64,000 nt of DNA from Vitis vinifera (GCF_030704535.1 NC_081823.1:5395501-5459500); one strand, 5' to 3'. Shown: positions 12,256 through 23,991, counted from the stretch's first letter. The notes: generated by a model not told the origin, from the letters alone. Numbers and translations are program-made.

Positions 12256-15186
12256 TCAGTATGGCCTCTGTTCTTTAAAAAAGGGCTGAAGTTTGGACTG
12301 GATATCAATCCGATCCCACTCCAATCGGTTCCACCACTCCAATTCGCCTACTATTTCTTTCAGGGCATTTGCACTTCTCTTACTGAGAGGTAATTTCTTG
12401 AGGCTGTCACAACCTATCACTTCAACATAAGCTAGATGCGGCCATGTCCCCCGTTGTCTGCTTAAGCTATTTAATTTGGGAAGGTCTGTCAACTTTATTC
12501 TCTGTAGGCCAGGAACAATTGGATCGGCCTCTGAGTTCGATAGTGAACTGCATTTGAAGAGCTCAACTACCTCGGGACAGGACGATACCTTTAGGTCTTC
12601 CAGGTTCTCTAAGGTTAAAATAACACCACCACAATCGAGGAGATGGTCTAAGTAGGGGCAGCGGGTTACCTCCATGACTCTTAGTTTTGAGAATCTTAGT
12701 CCAAGATGATCAACTAATTCTGAAATGCTATGTAAATGTTTGAGAAAATGAAGGTGAATCTCCTCTAGATTAGGTAGCAGGTCATACTGAGCACCATGTC
12801 CTTCTGCGGGCTTAAAGCTGCTGTAAGAATGGGAAATGGTCAGTTTCTTCAAACAAGAAAAGCAACCAACGCTGTTTGTGACCAAGGTTTCAAGCATCCC
12901 ATTTAGTCCCCAGCAAGAATCCAAATCCAGGGCATCCACATGAGTTAACCACCCTCCAATCCTTTCTCCAGAGAGATCAAGATCACTGAAGATCACTACC
13001 CTTTCCTTGTATTTGGTTCGTTTGTCAATCATGGAATCGGTTGAGCCCATAAGAAATTGGAAGCGTTTCAATTTTGTTATCCAAACAAGCTCCTCCGAGG
13101 CAGTACAGGTGTTTCTATCCAACCCAATTGAACAAAAAATTAACTGCTCAAGGCATCCTAGCTCCTCCAATGATGCCTGTCCCTCTTTCACACCCCATTT
13201 GTAATTACTATGGGTCATGTCTAGAATCTCTAGCCCGGACAACTCTGATACTACCCCTGCTTGAATAGTTTTCAAGTAGTCAGTTCGTGACAGGTTTAAT
13301 ACCCTTAAGTTGCTCAACTGTTCCATCTCATTTGGCAACTCCTTAATACCAGTGCCATTACAGTCGAGCACTTGCAGTCTATTAAGGCTTCCCAGTGGGG
13401 GCAATTCTTCAAGATAAATGCAATCCCGTAAAAGAAGACTGTGGAGTTGTCCAAGTTGGAGAAGGGAAAGAGGCAGCCTACGGATATGGGTCCCGCTCAT
13501 ATTCAAGACCTTGAGCGCCAGAAATCCCACAAAAAAGTCCTCTGGAACTCTGCGAAGCAGGGGATTATCTTGTAGAAGCAAAGTTGATACCTCTGAACAC
13601 TGCATCACACAATTGGGTAGACTTTTTAAACTGTTGAGCATGAAAGAAACTCTCTTGAGGGGCCCCGATAATTCAACTGGTGAAATATGACTCAAGCTCA
13701 CTCCCGAGCGAACGAGGGATTTACATTCATCCTCCAAGGAGGATGCAATCCATAAGGCAACATCACGAACTACATCATGCATTTTCACAGTGTCCTTAAA
13801 GTCACCATCTTCCAGCAAACAACAGTCCTTCAAAGATTCAACCAAAGCAATTCCCGTATTGTGTATATCATCATAGTTCTTTTGATTATCTATGAGACCT
13901 TCTGCCCACCAGCATTGTACAAGTTCACTTATTTCAATTGAGAAATCCTCAGGAAACAAAGCACAATATAGGAAGCAATGCTTGATATCCTTACCTTGCA
14001 AGGAGTCGTAGCTCCACTTTAAGGGCCTATAAACCTTAGCCTCGATTCCTTTGATGCTATATGGCAGTGAACTTTGAAGTTGGTTCAAGGAATTATTCCA
14101 GAGCTCAACCTTTGTTTTTCCCCTCATAGATGTCCCCATGATAATTATTTCCAAGGGCAATCCACCACATTCTTTAGCTACTGCCTTTGCTAATGGCTTG
14201 ATATGTCGTAAGGTGGCCACCTTGCCTGCGCTTTTACAGAACAAATACCAAGCTTCTGCGTCATTTAGGACATTCATTTTAAATTCTACATCAGTCTTCA
14301 TCTCTCGACAAACGTCTCTAAATCGAGTTGTCAGTATGATCTTACAACCCGGATGAACTTCAGGCCGTGGGACACCCAAAGCATCCAAATCAATTCCCTC
14401 CCAAACATCATCCAGAATGAGGAGAAACTTGTTTTGCTGCTTCAGCCTCCGATGCAATTTAATAGCCACATTCTCCGTGCTATCATTCTTGTCCACTCCC
14501 ATGCTCAATCTCTCAGCAATTCGGGTTTGGATCCTCATCAAGTCCAGCTGCTTGGACACAGTAACCCATATGACCATGCCAAAAGGTGGGGTTGAAGAAG
14601 AATTCCCGAGCTTGTTGTTCAAGTTCTTTACCAGAGTGGTTTTGCCCACTCCCCCCATACCCCAAACGCCTATACTCCCAACACCATCCTCCAGAAGATG
14701 CAAAATTTTGGCCAAATTTTGGGAAGCTGTTGGTTGATCTTCAATTGATTGGGCTGGTATGTGCTCCACTGCTCTTGATTGACCATGGGCAGCGACCATG
14801 TTGGCGATGGAATTTCCATCGGCTTGAAGTCTTCGTACCTCCTTGAGGGCCTTTGCCACTTCCCCACCACGCAGACAGCAATTTACAAATCCACCGTAAC
14901 ACTTCTCTTTGTTGGCTGATAAATCTGTTGTCGTTGAACTAACCTTACTCTCTACCCCTCCAACCGCCGTAAGCCACTCAATTACTCGTGTCGTTGAAAC
15001 CGACTCAAAATTAAACTCATTTTCCACTTCAGATCTCAGATCAGTTAGATGCTGAATCTCCTTTTCGAGATCATTAACGTTTGATTTGAATTTGAAGGGA
15101 TTACTAAATTTAGAACAGGGAAACCCACAAAGATGTCGACAAGCTTCTGCAACTACTGACCCCAATACTGAAGCCACGAATTCCAT
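12256..15186 (-). CDS. CC-NB-ARC-LRR disease resistance protein (NLR copy 1)
   Basis: Intracellular immune receptor of the RPS2/RPS5-like CNL group, encoded by one exon of 976 codons. The start at 15186 is chosen because paralogues begin ME(F/V/L)xxSVxG; an in-frame Met 15 codons upstream (15231) is possible. An N-terminal coiled-coil region fills residues 1-150. The NB-ARC follows: P-loop GMGGVGKTT at 176-184, kinase-2 LLILDDVW at 255-262, RNBS-B TTR at 286-288, GLPL at 342-345, RNBS-D CFLYCALFPED at 404-414 and MHD at 469-471. About 450 residues of irregular leucine-rich repeats come next, starting near residue 540. All nucleotide-binding motifs are intact, so an ATP/ADP switch is expected. 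It lies head-to-head with the NLR pseudogene at 16.3 kb. Its own 3' portion was copied into the fragment at 24.65-25.1 kb. Effector specificity cannot be read from the sequence. Confidence 0.95.
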   Translation of the reverse strand: MEFVASVLGSVVAEACRHLCGFPCSKFSNPFKFKSNVNDLEKEIQHLTDLRSEVENEFNFESVSTTRVIEWLTAVGGVESKVSSTTTDLSANKEKCYGGFVNCCLRGGEVAKALKEVRRLQADGNSIANMVAAHGQSRAVEHIPAQSIEDQPTASQNLAKILHLLEDGVGSIGVWGMGGVGKTTLVKNLNNKLGNSSSTPPFGMVIWVTVSKQLDLMRIQTRIAERLSMGVDKNDSTENVAIKLHRRLKQQNKFLLILDDVWEGIDLDALGVPRPEVHPGCKIILTTRFRDVCREMKTDVEFKMNVLNDAEAWYLFCKSAGKVATLRHIKPLAKAVAKECGGLPLEIIIMGTSMRGKTKVELWNNSLNQLQSSLPYSIKGIEAKVYRPLKWSYDSLQGKDIKHCFLYCALFPEDFSIEISELVQCWWAEGLIDNQKNYDDIHNTGIALVESLKDCCLLEDGDFKDTVKMHDVVRDVALWIASSLEDECKSLVRSGVSLSHISPVELSGPLKRVSFMLNSLKSLPNCVMQCSEVSTLLLQDNPLLRRVPEDFFVGFLALKVLNMSGTHIRRLPLSLLQLGQLHSLLLRDCIYLEELPPLGSLNRLQVLDCNGTGIKELPNEMEQLSNLRVLNLSRTDYLKTIQAGVVSELSGLEILDMTHSNYKWGVKEGQASLEELGCLEQLIFCSIGLDRNTCTASEELVWITKLKRFQFLMGSTDSMIDKRTKYKERVVIFSDLDLSGERIGGWLTHVDALDLDSCWGLNGMLETLVTNSVGCFSCLKKLTISHSYSSFKPAEGHGAQYDLLPNLEEIHLHFLKHLHSISELVDHLGLRFSKLRVMEVTRCPYLDHLLDCGGVILTLENLEDLKVSSCPEVVELFKCSSLSNSEADPIVPGLQRIKLTDLPKLNSLSRQRGTWPHLAYVEVIGCDSLKKLPLSKRSANALKEIVGELEWWNRLEWDRIDIQSKLQPFFKEQRPY

Positions 15187-15231
15187 TGGTGGATTATAGC
15201 AGAAGAGAAGAAGAGTTAATTCTGAAGGCAA

Positions 15232-16336
15232 GGATTTTCAGAAAGATTGCGAAGTTTTCCCAGTGCTATGAATGATAGAGAAAGCCATGTTTTCATACTG
15301 ATTGTAGGAATTTGCTTTGACTAACGCGGCATTATCATTCAAAATTGTACAGCGGTGGGTAGTTGCCGAATAAAACAAAGAAAAGCTAGAGACGCCAGCC
15401 TAGCGAAGCTTCAGATGGGGACCATGCTGGCCTTCTTCAGTGATGACTACAAATATTTTCTATATTCATGCCATTGTTATAATATTAGATAGGAAAAATT
15501 AGGATGTTTCAAGATTCAATAGTGGTATTTGATTTATGTTTTCTATAATATTTTTTATGGTATATTAATATACTCTCCTCTCATCTATAGATATAGACAT
15601 AGTTAGTTGAACCATGTCAAAATCATATATACCTTTGTATATAGTTTATTTTACCATCGTGTTCTTGTGTTCAATAATTTATAAGGATTATTTGCTAAAA
15701 AGTGTTCTTCAATTAATTGCATAATCTTTGAACAAACTTAGTTCATTGTAGTAATTCAACAAGACTAATTAATCCTATTAAGTAACAATGAATACTCAGC
15801 CCCATTGAATGATCTCTTATATATAATTCTTTAAAGAAGTAAACTCAAATCTTTGGTAAGTTTAAATTGGCTGGGATTCAATTAATTTAAAATGATGCTA
15901 CAAGTTGAGTTCATGTTTGGGTTAGGCTTGCCTTTGGAGCTAATGGTGATAGCTAGGCAAGATTCTAACTTCTTGAAACTGTGGTTTACAGCTTATCTTA
16001 CAAGTTTGAAAAGTAAATATCTATGATTTGGCTAGAGCTGCAAGGTGGGCTGGGCAGGGACAGGCCGACCAACACCTCTCGGATTACTCTCTAGAATTGG
16101 GTAAGCGCATTGTTGGATCCAGCCCCATAGCTGCCAGCCGGCCTGCTGTCCAAAAGATGGTTCTGTGGAAAACCAAGAAGATTTTCTAGGATGACATCAA
16201 CAACGAGAAAAGTGAAACAAAAACAAACAAATGCACATCACAAAACAAGAATTGCATTATCTCTGCAAATTGTTTTCTTCCACAATTTTTCTTGCTTTCC
16301 AAATTTTTATAGCTTCTTTTTTACCAACATTCTGCC
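15232..16336. other. Intergenic spacer between two head-to-head NLR copies
   Basis: About 1.1 kb separates the starts of NLR copy 1 and the divergent pseudogene, so it should hold both promoters. I see no further gene and no convincing element ends. Confidence 0.5.
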
Positions 16337-19103
16337 ATGGAAATCGTGACTGCTGTAATGGGTCTACTAGTTGCAGGAGCTTTTCGGAGTCTCTGGCTTT
16401 GTCTATTCTAAAATTAAGAATGCTTTCCGATTCCAAATGGATGTCAATGATATTGAGAAGGAGATGGGACTTCTACAAGATGTGAGAAACCAAGTGGAAA
16501 ATGAACTTGATGGATCGGTAGCCAGAGGGTGGATTGTAAAGGTTGAAGAGATTGAGAATGAAGTGAATTCCATGCGTGTAGGCATAGCATCCAACGAGCA
16601 AAACTGTTGTGGAGGTTTCTTCAATTGCTGTCTGCATAACAAGGAAGTAGCAGAAAAGCTGAGAAAGGTTCATAGACTTCATCAAGTAGGCACCAGCATG
16701 GTGGCTGCAGTAAAGGGTCCAGAAAGAAGAGTGGAGTATATTCCTGGACAGTTAATTGAACATCAAAAAACAGCATCAGAGAATTTAGCCAAAATTATAA
16801 ATCTGTTGAATGATGACGGAGTCAGGAGGATTGGTGTTTGGGGCATGGGGGGAGTGGGCAAAACTACTCAGGTAAAGAACTTGAACAACAAGCTCAGTAA
16901 TCCTTTTTTGACATCACTTCCAGACATTGTCATATGGACTACAGTGTCAAAGAAGTTGGACTTGAAAAAGATCAAACACAAATTTCTGACAGATTGAATA
17001 TGGATGAAAGCATTGAGAGTTTCGCTATCAAATTGCATAGGAGGCTGAAGCAGCAAAACAGGTTTCTCCTCGTTCTGGATGATGTTTGGAAGGGAATTGA
17101 TTTGGATGCTTTGGGTGTCCCACAGCCTGAAGTTTATACCGGTTGTAAGATTATATTGACAACTCGGTTTTGGATGTTTGTCTGCAGATGAAGACTGATG
17201 AAGCAGTTAAAATGGATGTCCTAAATGAGGGTGAAGCTTGGGAATTGTTTTCTGACCATGCAGGCAAGGTAGCCACCTTAGAGCATATTAAACCATATGC
17301 AGAGGCAGTTTCTAGAGAATGCGGTGGATTGCCATTTGCAATAGCTGTCATGGGAACATCTATGAGGGAAAAGACTATGACAGCGCTCTGGGAGGATGCC
17401 TTAAATGAACTGCAGAAATCAGTGTCGCACAATATCAAAGGAGTTGAGGATAAGGTTTACAAGTCCTTAAAGTAGAGTTACGATTCATTACCAGGTAAGG
17501 ATCTCAAGTCTTGCTTCCTGTATTGCTCTTTTTTTGTGGAGGACTTCTCCATTGATGTGAGAGACCTTGTACAATATTGGTTGGCAGAAGGCTTCATTGA
17601 TAGTACACAGATATCTACGAAAGAGGATGTGCTTTAGTTGAAAATTTGATGGACTGTTGTTTGTTGGAAAGGGGTAAACCAAAGGAAACCACTGTGAAAA
17701 TGCATGATGTAGTTCGCGATGTTGCTATTTGGATCGCATCTTCCCTGGAGGATGGATGTAAATCCCTTGCTCGATCAGGAATCAGTTTGACTGAGATTTC
17801 AAAATTTGAGTTGTCACAGTCTCTCCGGAGAATGTCTTTCATGTACAACAAATTAACAGCATTACCTGATAGAGAAATACAGTGTTCAGAGGTGTCGACT
17901 TTACTTCTACAAGGTAATCCAGACCTTGATATAGTTCCAGAGAGATTCTTTCAAGGGCTTAAAGCACTCAGGGTTTTGAATCCAAGTGACACCCACATCC
18001 CAAGACTGCCTCATTCCTTTCTTCAACTCGATGAACTTTGAGCTCGTTTTGATGGGTTGCAACTTGCAAGTATCTTGAAGAATTACCCCCACTGGGAGGG
18101 CTTAGAAGGCTGCAAGTGCTTGATTGCAGTTACACTCGTCTCAAGGAATTGCCAGAAGGGATGGAGCAACTGAGCCATTTAAGGGTATTAAACCTGTCAC
18201 ACACCAAGCAGTTGCAAACCTTTCAGGCCGGAGTAGTGTCCGGGTTAACTGGTTTAGAGGTTCTGGAAATGACTTACAGTAACTATAAATGGGGAGTACA
18301 GGGAAAGGTAGAAGGGGGTCAAGCAACATTTGATGAATTAGAATCCCTGAAGCAATTAATTCGTTTATGCATCAACTTGAAAAGCACCACATGTCCCTCC
18401 TTTGAGTATGTTCCCTGGATTGGAAGATTGAAAAGCTTCAAATTCTTTGTGGGTTCAGTCACTGATACAGAGGAAGACAAAATTTGAGAAAAGGCAGGTG
18501 AGACTGGGTAAAGGTGATCCCTCTGGTGAATGCATTGGGTGCTTGTTAACCAATTCAAGCTCTCTTACCCTCTTTAATATCAGGGGACTGAATCAGACCA
18601 TTGAAACCTTGGTCACAAGAAGTGTTGATTGCTTTTCTAGTTTGAAGTCGCTTTCTGTCGCGAATTGTGACTATACCTTTCCACCAGTGAGAGGAAGTGG
18701 TTCCCAATATGACCCACTACCAAACTTAGAGCACCTTAAACTCATTAAGCTAACAGCTCTGGAGAGCATTTCAGAAATAGCTGTGCATCTTGGTCTCAGA
18801 TTCTCAAGCCTAGGAGTATTGCATGTATTGGGTTGTCCCAAATTAAAATATCTTCTCAATTGCAGTACTGATTTTACTCAAACCTTGGGAAGCCTGGAAG
18901 AAATCAGGTTACACTACTGTGAACGTTTGCATGATCTATTCATATACAGTCCAGGGCAGAGTCCCACGTCATATTCTGTTGCTCAAAACTTGAGGACAAT
19001 ATACTTGTACAAGCTTCCCAAGTTGAAGACTTTATGCAGAGGCAGAGAACCAGAGTCATGGGAGCACATTGAGGAGCTTGGAGTGACAGATTGTAGAATG
19101 TAA
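16337..19103 (+). pseudogene. CC-NB-ARC-LRR pseudogene (NLR copy 2)
   Basis: Remnant of a CNL gene of the same family. It starts MEIVTAVMGLLVAG at 16337 but runs into a stop after 24 codons, because the frame shifts inside the coiled-coil region. The P-loop is recognisable as GMGGVGKTTQ, where paralogues have TTL. Further lesions are a frame change near 16,975, a one-base loss in the RNBS-B region near 17,165 (TTRF then WMF), and a Trp-to-stop change at 17,473-17,475 (KW in paralogues). Others are a frame change near 17,610, another near 18,040 (LDEL then stop where paralogues read GELRALL), and a stop plus frame change near 18,485. The MHDVVRDVAIW motif survives at about 17,700. The last 50 or so residues of the family are missing and the homology stops at about 19,100. 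With at least seven lesions it is an old pseudogene rather than a sequencing error. Confidence 0.92.
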
Positions 19104-20400
19104 CCGTTAACAAAAAATATTCATAACTTAATTAATACACATCATATAAAAAATATCCATTTCCTTATGAACAACTTTTCATCTATGCAATGATAATCTA
19201 TTCCAAGCATTTGTTGCATGCATAAAACACGATACTAGAAGCAAGAAATATGAAACTCACATTAATCACATCGAATGATAAGATAGGAAACATGCAATTC
19301 CTAAAACAAGGGGAAAATCATAAAATTTCAATAACTTTGAGGTCAAGATATCAATATTTGGCATTAATGCTCAATCTTGATGTTATATACTTCTCATCAA
19401 TCTTAAAACTGCAAATTGTTTCTTGAAACTCCAACTAATTAAATTATCTTTAGGAAAAATATAATATCCTTCTGAAAATTTACGATTAATAAGGACTTCA
19501 ACTTCAACAATCATATCCTCCCTCCAACAAATAAGGTGGAGTGGGCAAGGCAGAGAAGACAAGAAAACACAAGCTAAAACTTTAGCATTTCCATTACCAG
19601 CTATAGTAAAAGAAGCATTTCCTATGAATAAGAACTTGAATTGGAATTGGGTCGGGCTAATCAATGGGGGCAAGTCTCTGAGGAAGGGTCTATGTCACCT
19701 GTTTACAAAAAATAAAATAAACACGTCTCTCTTTTTATACACAATTCAATCAAACTTTCTACATCTTGTGAAGAAAGTGGCCTTTGAACTCTAGCAAAGA
19801 GTTTATTGGATGGAATGGGGAGCTATTTGCTAATCGAGGGCTTCACTTCCCTGCTTTGGTTCAAGATTGGCTAGGTATCCTTCTTAATAGCATTACCATG
19901 CTAGCTTGAATAGTCTTAGAGCTTGGCTACGATTGGCTCGAAGAAATGCAGAGTTGTCTTATAGTAGCAACTCCCCTTATGAACCTTAAACCAGATGATA
20001 GAAAGAAAGTGAAAGGAGAAGGAAGAGAAGGGACTAATAGGATGTTATCCTACTAGTAGTGACTTGAAGGAAGGGAGCCAAGTCACTAACTAGAGGAAGG
20101 GTCTATGATCGTTGGGTCATGTTCATGAACCTATAAAGAACTTTTAGAAATGCTTACACTCTTGGAAAAGTATTGAAAGACTGGCCAATAACCCCTCACA
20201 GAAAAAGAGACTCTGCTTAAAGGAATTTCAGATAGGTCTTTGGGCATACTTTGACAACAGGTGACAACTCCTCCCATATGATGCACTAAAATAACCCTGG
20301 AGTGTTTAATTATTGAAGTTCTGGATATGATAAATCTTTTTATTTGTTATTCATTCTAATTAAAATATTTCATTAATAAGCAATTTCACATTCATTGAGC
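19104..20400. other. Intergenic DNA with a dispersed repeat
   Basis: No gene is supported. The stretch 19,210-19,395 is clearly similar to 37,300-37,470 (shared core TTTCAATAACTTTGAGGTCA), so it is a dispersed or duplicated segment of unknown origin. The remainder (19.4-20.4 kb) has a short GC-richer patch without a recognisable product. Confidence 0.45.
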
Positions 20401-20409
20401 ACTGAAAGA

Positions 20410-21000
20410 TTATCATCTTACCCTATCAAGCAAATAATAGTTCAACCTATAAAGTTGCCTGTTAACTCATTTTTCAAGAATGATAAATTTATTATTGTAA
20501 AGAAAAAGTACAAATATATCTCATGTTGCCATTGTCATTCTGTCCACGCGAGTGATTAATTTTTTTTTTCCCTTGTCTTGAATTCATGACTCTCAGTACA
20601 CAGTTAACTTTTTAGGGTTTCGGGTCCCAATTATTCTTATTTGAAAAAGGCCCTGATACATTAGCATGTTATTATTTCGTCCCATCTTAGTCAACTTTTT
20701 CGAGCTGATCATGTTATCCAATTGAGGCGGTTCCTGATGAGCTAAGGAAGCTGTGGACTCATGAAGATAACAGACAATGAATAGAAGAAAAGACTACTGA
20801 CAGGTTGGGGAACCACGCGTCAAGACCACAAGGAAACTAACAATGAGTAATTGGGTCTGCTCTCCTGGGTGCCCAAATCCAAACACAGAACATGCTGTAA
20901 CAAAGGACCCTCAAAAAGATCTGGGAATTGAAAAGTCGCATTCATTCTGCAAAACCTTGCCTTAAAAATTTTAATTTTTTGCTTTACCACAATTCCGCAA
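20410..21000 (+). promoter_or_regulatory. 5' flank / promoter region of NLR copy 3
   Basis: This segment precedes the ATG of NLR copy 3. It recurs, diverged, at 50,330-51,110 and in part at 47.9-48.7 and 52.0-52.9 kb. Shared blocks include TTTAGGGTTTCGGGTC, CACCCAATTGAGGTGG-like sequence, and the GAATTGAAAAGTCGCATTCATTCTG leader in shortened forms. Its repeated conservation just before ME-type NLR starts identifies it as the family's native 5' flank. No precise core promoter was assigned. Confidence 0.6.
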
Positions 21001-23991
21001 ATGGAATGTGTGATTGCATGCCTGAGTTCTGCAGTATCATCGTTTTCTGAACATCTTTGTGGCTTGATCTGCTCCAAAGTTGGGAATCCCTTCACGTTCA
21101 AGTCTAATTATATTCATCTGCAACAGGAGCTGCAACGTCTAAACGATCTGAAATCCACAGTGGACAGGGACCACGATGAATCGGTTCCAGGAGTAAATGA
21201 CTGGTCGAGAAATGTTGAAGAAACTGGCTGTAAAGTGAGGCCGATGCAAGCAAAGATAGAAGCCAACAAAGAGAGGTGTTGTGGTGGCTTCAAAAATCTC
21301 TTTCTGCAAAGCAGGGAAGTGGCAAAGGCACTGAAGGAGGTACGAAGACTTGAGGTACGTGGAAATTGCCTTGCCAATTTGCTGGCTGCCAATCGTCAAG
21401 CAAGAGCAGTGGAGCTTATGCCTGTGGAATCAATTGATCATCAGCCAGCAGCATCCAAAAATTTAGCCACAATTATGAATCTGCTGAATGATGATGCAGT
21501 TAGAACGATTGGGGTATGGGGTAAGGGAGGAATAGGCAAAACTACTCTGGTTAAGAATTTGAACAACATGCTTAAGGATGCTTCTTCAACTACTCCACCT
21601 TTTAGCTTTGTCATATGGATCACCCTCTCCAGGGATTGGGACCTCAAAAGCATCCAGACACAGATTGCTCGGAGATTGAATATGAAGGTGAATACCGAAG
21701 ACAGCACTGAGAGTCTGGCTGCCAGATTGTGTGAAAGACTGAAGAGGGAAGAAAAGTTTCTCCTCCTTCTGGATGATGTTTGGAAGGAAATTGATTTGGA
21801 TGCTTTGGGTATTCCCCGACCTGAAGACCACGCGGCTTGTAAAATCATATTGACTACAAGATTTTTAGATGTTTGCCGGGGGATGAAGACTGACAAAGAG
21901 ATTGCCATTCATGTCCTAAACGATGATGAAGCTTGGAAATTGTTCTGTAAAAATGCAGGGGAGGCAGCCATTTTAGAAGGCGTTGAAACAGTTGCGAGGG
22001 CAATAACTAAGGAGTGTGGAGGATTGCCCTTAGCAATAAATGTGATGGGAACATCCATGCGAAAGAAGACTAGTAAACACCTGTGGGAGTATGCATTGAA
22101 GGAGCTGCAAAGGTCAGTGCCGCATAACATCTACGGGGTAGAGGATAGGGTTTACAAGCCTTTAAAGTGGAGTTATGATTCCTTGCAAGGTAACATCCAA
22201 TCTTGCTTTTTGTATTGCTCTTTATATCCTGAGGATTTCTCAATTGATATAGGCGAACTTGTACAATGCTGGCTGGGGGAAGGGCTTTTAGATGTAGATG
22301 AACAACAAAGCTATGAGGATATCTACAAAAGTGGAGTTGCTTTAGTTGAAAATCTCCAGGATTGTTGCTTGCTGGAAAATGGTGATGGTGGCAGAAGCCG
22401 CACTGTGAAGATTCATGATGTAGTTCGTGATGTAGCTATTTGGATTGCCTCCTCGGATGATAAATGTAAATCTCTGGTTCAATCGGGAATTGGATTGAGC
22501 AAAATCCCAGAGTCCAAGTTGACAGAGTCTCTCAAGAGAATTTCTTTCATGGATAATGAATTAACAGCGCTGCCTGATCGTCAGATAGCTTGCCCAGGGG
22601 CCTCCACTTTACTTGTACAGAATAATCGCCCCCTTGAGATAGTTCCCGTGGAATTCCTGCTTGGATTTCAAGCACTCAGGGTCTTGAATCTAAGTGAAAC
22701 CCGCATCCAGCGATTGCCTCTCTCCCTCATCCACCTTGGTGAACTTCGTGCCCTTTTATTAAGCAAATGTGTTAGGCTCAATGAACTACCCCCTGTGGGG
22801 CGGCTTAGTAAACTACAAGTGCTTGATTGCAGCTACACTAATATCAAGGAATTGCCAGCAGGGCTAGAGCAGCTGAGCAACTTACGGGAATTAAACTTGT
22901 CATGCACTGATGGGTTGAAAACCTTCCGAGCAGGATTGGTATCAAGGTTGTCTAGTTTAGAGATTCTAGACATGAGAGACAGTAGCTATAGATGGTGTCC
23001 GAAGACAGAGACAAACGAGGGAAAAGCAACACTTGAGGAGCTAGGATGCCTGGAGCGATTAATTGGTTTAATGGTAGACTTGACTGGCTCCACATATCCC
23101 TTTTCGGAATATGCTCCTTGGATGAAACGATTGAAAAGCTTTAGAATTAGTGTATCTGGAGTTCCATGCTATGTTTGGACAGACCAATTGTTTTTCATGA
23201 AGGAAGTATCTGGAGTTCCGTTCATGAATAGTTTTAAGAATGATGGAAATTTTGAGGAAAGAGAGGTTCTACTTTCCAGACTGGATCTGTCAGGCAAATT
23301 GAGTGGATGGTTGTTAACATATGCGACAATTCTTGTACTGGAATCATGCAAGGGGTTAAATAATCTGTTTGATAGTGTTGGGGTCTTTGTTTATCTCAAG
23401 TCACTTTCTATTTCATCTTCCAACGTCAGGTTTAGGCCACAAGGAGGATGCTGTGCCCCAAATGACCTACTTCCAAATCTGGAGGAACTTTACCTCAGTT
23501 CTCTCTATTGCCTAGAGAGCATTTCAGAATTAGTCGGGACTCTTGGACTCAAATTCTCAAGGCTAAAAGTGATGAAGGTGCTCGTTTGTGAGAAACTAAA
23601 GTATCTTCTCTCTTGTGATGATTTTACTCAACCCTTAGAAAAGCTGGAAATAATTGATTTACAAATGTGTGAAGATTTGAATGATATGTTCATACACAGT
23701 TCAGGGCAGACCTCAATGTCATATCCTGTTGCTCCAAACTTGCGGGAAATACACTTCAAAAGGCTTCCCAAATTGAAGACTTTAAGCAGACAAGAAGAAA
23801 CATGGCAACATCTAGAGCATATTTATGTGGAAGAGTGTAAAAGTCTGAAGAAGCTACCTCTGAATGAGCAAAGTGCAAATACCTTGAAAGAGATAAGAGG
23901 AGACATGGAGTGGTGGAAGCAATTGGAGTGGGATGATGACTTTACCAGCTCCACTCTCCAGCCTCTTTTCAAAGGTCCAAGCTACTACTAG
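21001..23991 (+). CDS. CC-NB-ARC-LRR disease resistance protein (NLR copy 3)
   Basis: Complete single-exon CNL of 996 residues, predicted to be an intracellular immune receptor. The start MECVIACLSS matches its close paralogue at 38,052. The coiled-coil region covers residues 1-150. The P-loop reads GKGGIGKTT (174-182), where most cluster members have GMGGVGKTT. Kinase-2 LLLLDDVW is at 254-261, RNBS-B TTR near 285-287, GLPL at 341-344 and RNBS-D CFLYCSLYPED at 402-412. The MHD motif reads IHD (471-473) in place of MHD. The LRR region runs to a C-terminal LKKLPLNEQSANTLKEI block shared with paralogues. It differs most from the 38-kb copy in an LRR stretch at about 23,140-23,260. Its 3' flank (to about 24,350) is also duplicated beyond the 38-kb copy, so gene and flank were copied together. 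Confidence 0.96.
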   Translation: MECVIACLSSAVSSFSEHLCGLICSKVGNPFTFKSNYIHLQQELQRLNDLKSTVDRDHDESVPGVNDWSRNVEETGCKVRPMQAKIEANKERCCGGFKNLFLQSREVAKALKEVRRLEVRGNCLANLLAANRQARAVELMPVESIDHQPAASKNLATIMNLLNDDAVRTIGVWGKGGIGKTTLVKNLNNMLKDASSTTPPFSFVIWITLSRDWDLKSIQTQIARRLNMKVNTEDSTESLAARLCERLKREEKFLLLLDDVWKEIDLDALGIPRPEDHAACKIILTTRFLDVCRGMKTDKEIAIHVLNDDEAWKLFCKNAGEAAILEGVETVARAITKECGGLPLAINVMGTSMRKKTSKHLWEYALKELQRSVPHNIYGVEDRVYKPLKWSYDSLQGNIQSCFLYCSLYPEDFSIDIGELVQCWLGEGLLDVDEQQSYEDIYKSGVALVENLQDCCLLENGDGGRSRTVKIHDVVRDVAIWIASSDDKCKSLVQSGIGLSKIPESKLTESLKRISFMDNELTALPDRQIACPGASTLLVQNNRPLEIVPVEFLLGFQALRVLNLSETRIQRLPLSLIHLGELRALLLSKCVRLNELPPVGRLSKLQVLDCSYTNIKELPAGLEQLSNLRELNLSCTDGLKTFRAGLVSRLSSLEILDMRDSSYRWCPKTETNEGKATLEELGCLERLIGLMVDLTGSTYPFSEYAPWMKRLKSFRISVSGVPCYVWTDQLFFMKEVSGVPFMNSFKNDGNFEEREVLLSRLDLSGKLSGWLLTYATILVLESCKGLNNLFDSVGVFVYLKSLSISSSNVRFRPQGGCCAPNDLLPNLEELYLSSLYCLESISELVGTLGLKFSRLKVMKVLVCEKLKYLLSCDDFTQPLEKLEIIDLQMCEDLNDMFIHSSGQTSMSYPVAPNLREIHFKRLPKLKTLSRQEETWQHLEHIYVEECKSLKKLPLNEQSANTLKEIRGDMEWWKQLEWDDDFTSSTLQPLFKGPSYY

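Noticed and set aside
15317-15322. W-box core TTGACT upstream of NLR copy 1
   Set aside because: A single six-base match is expected by chance in a promoter-sized region. I saw no cluster of W-boxes that would make it meaningful.
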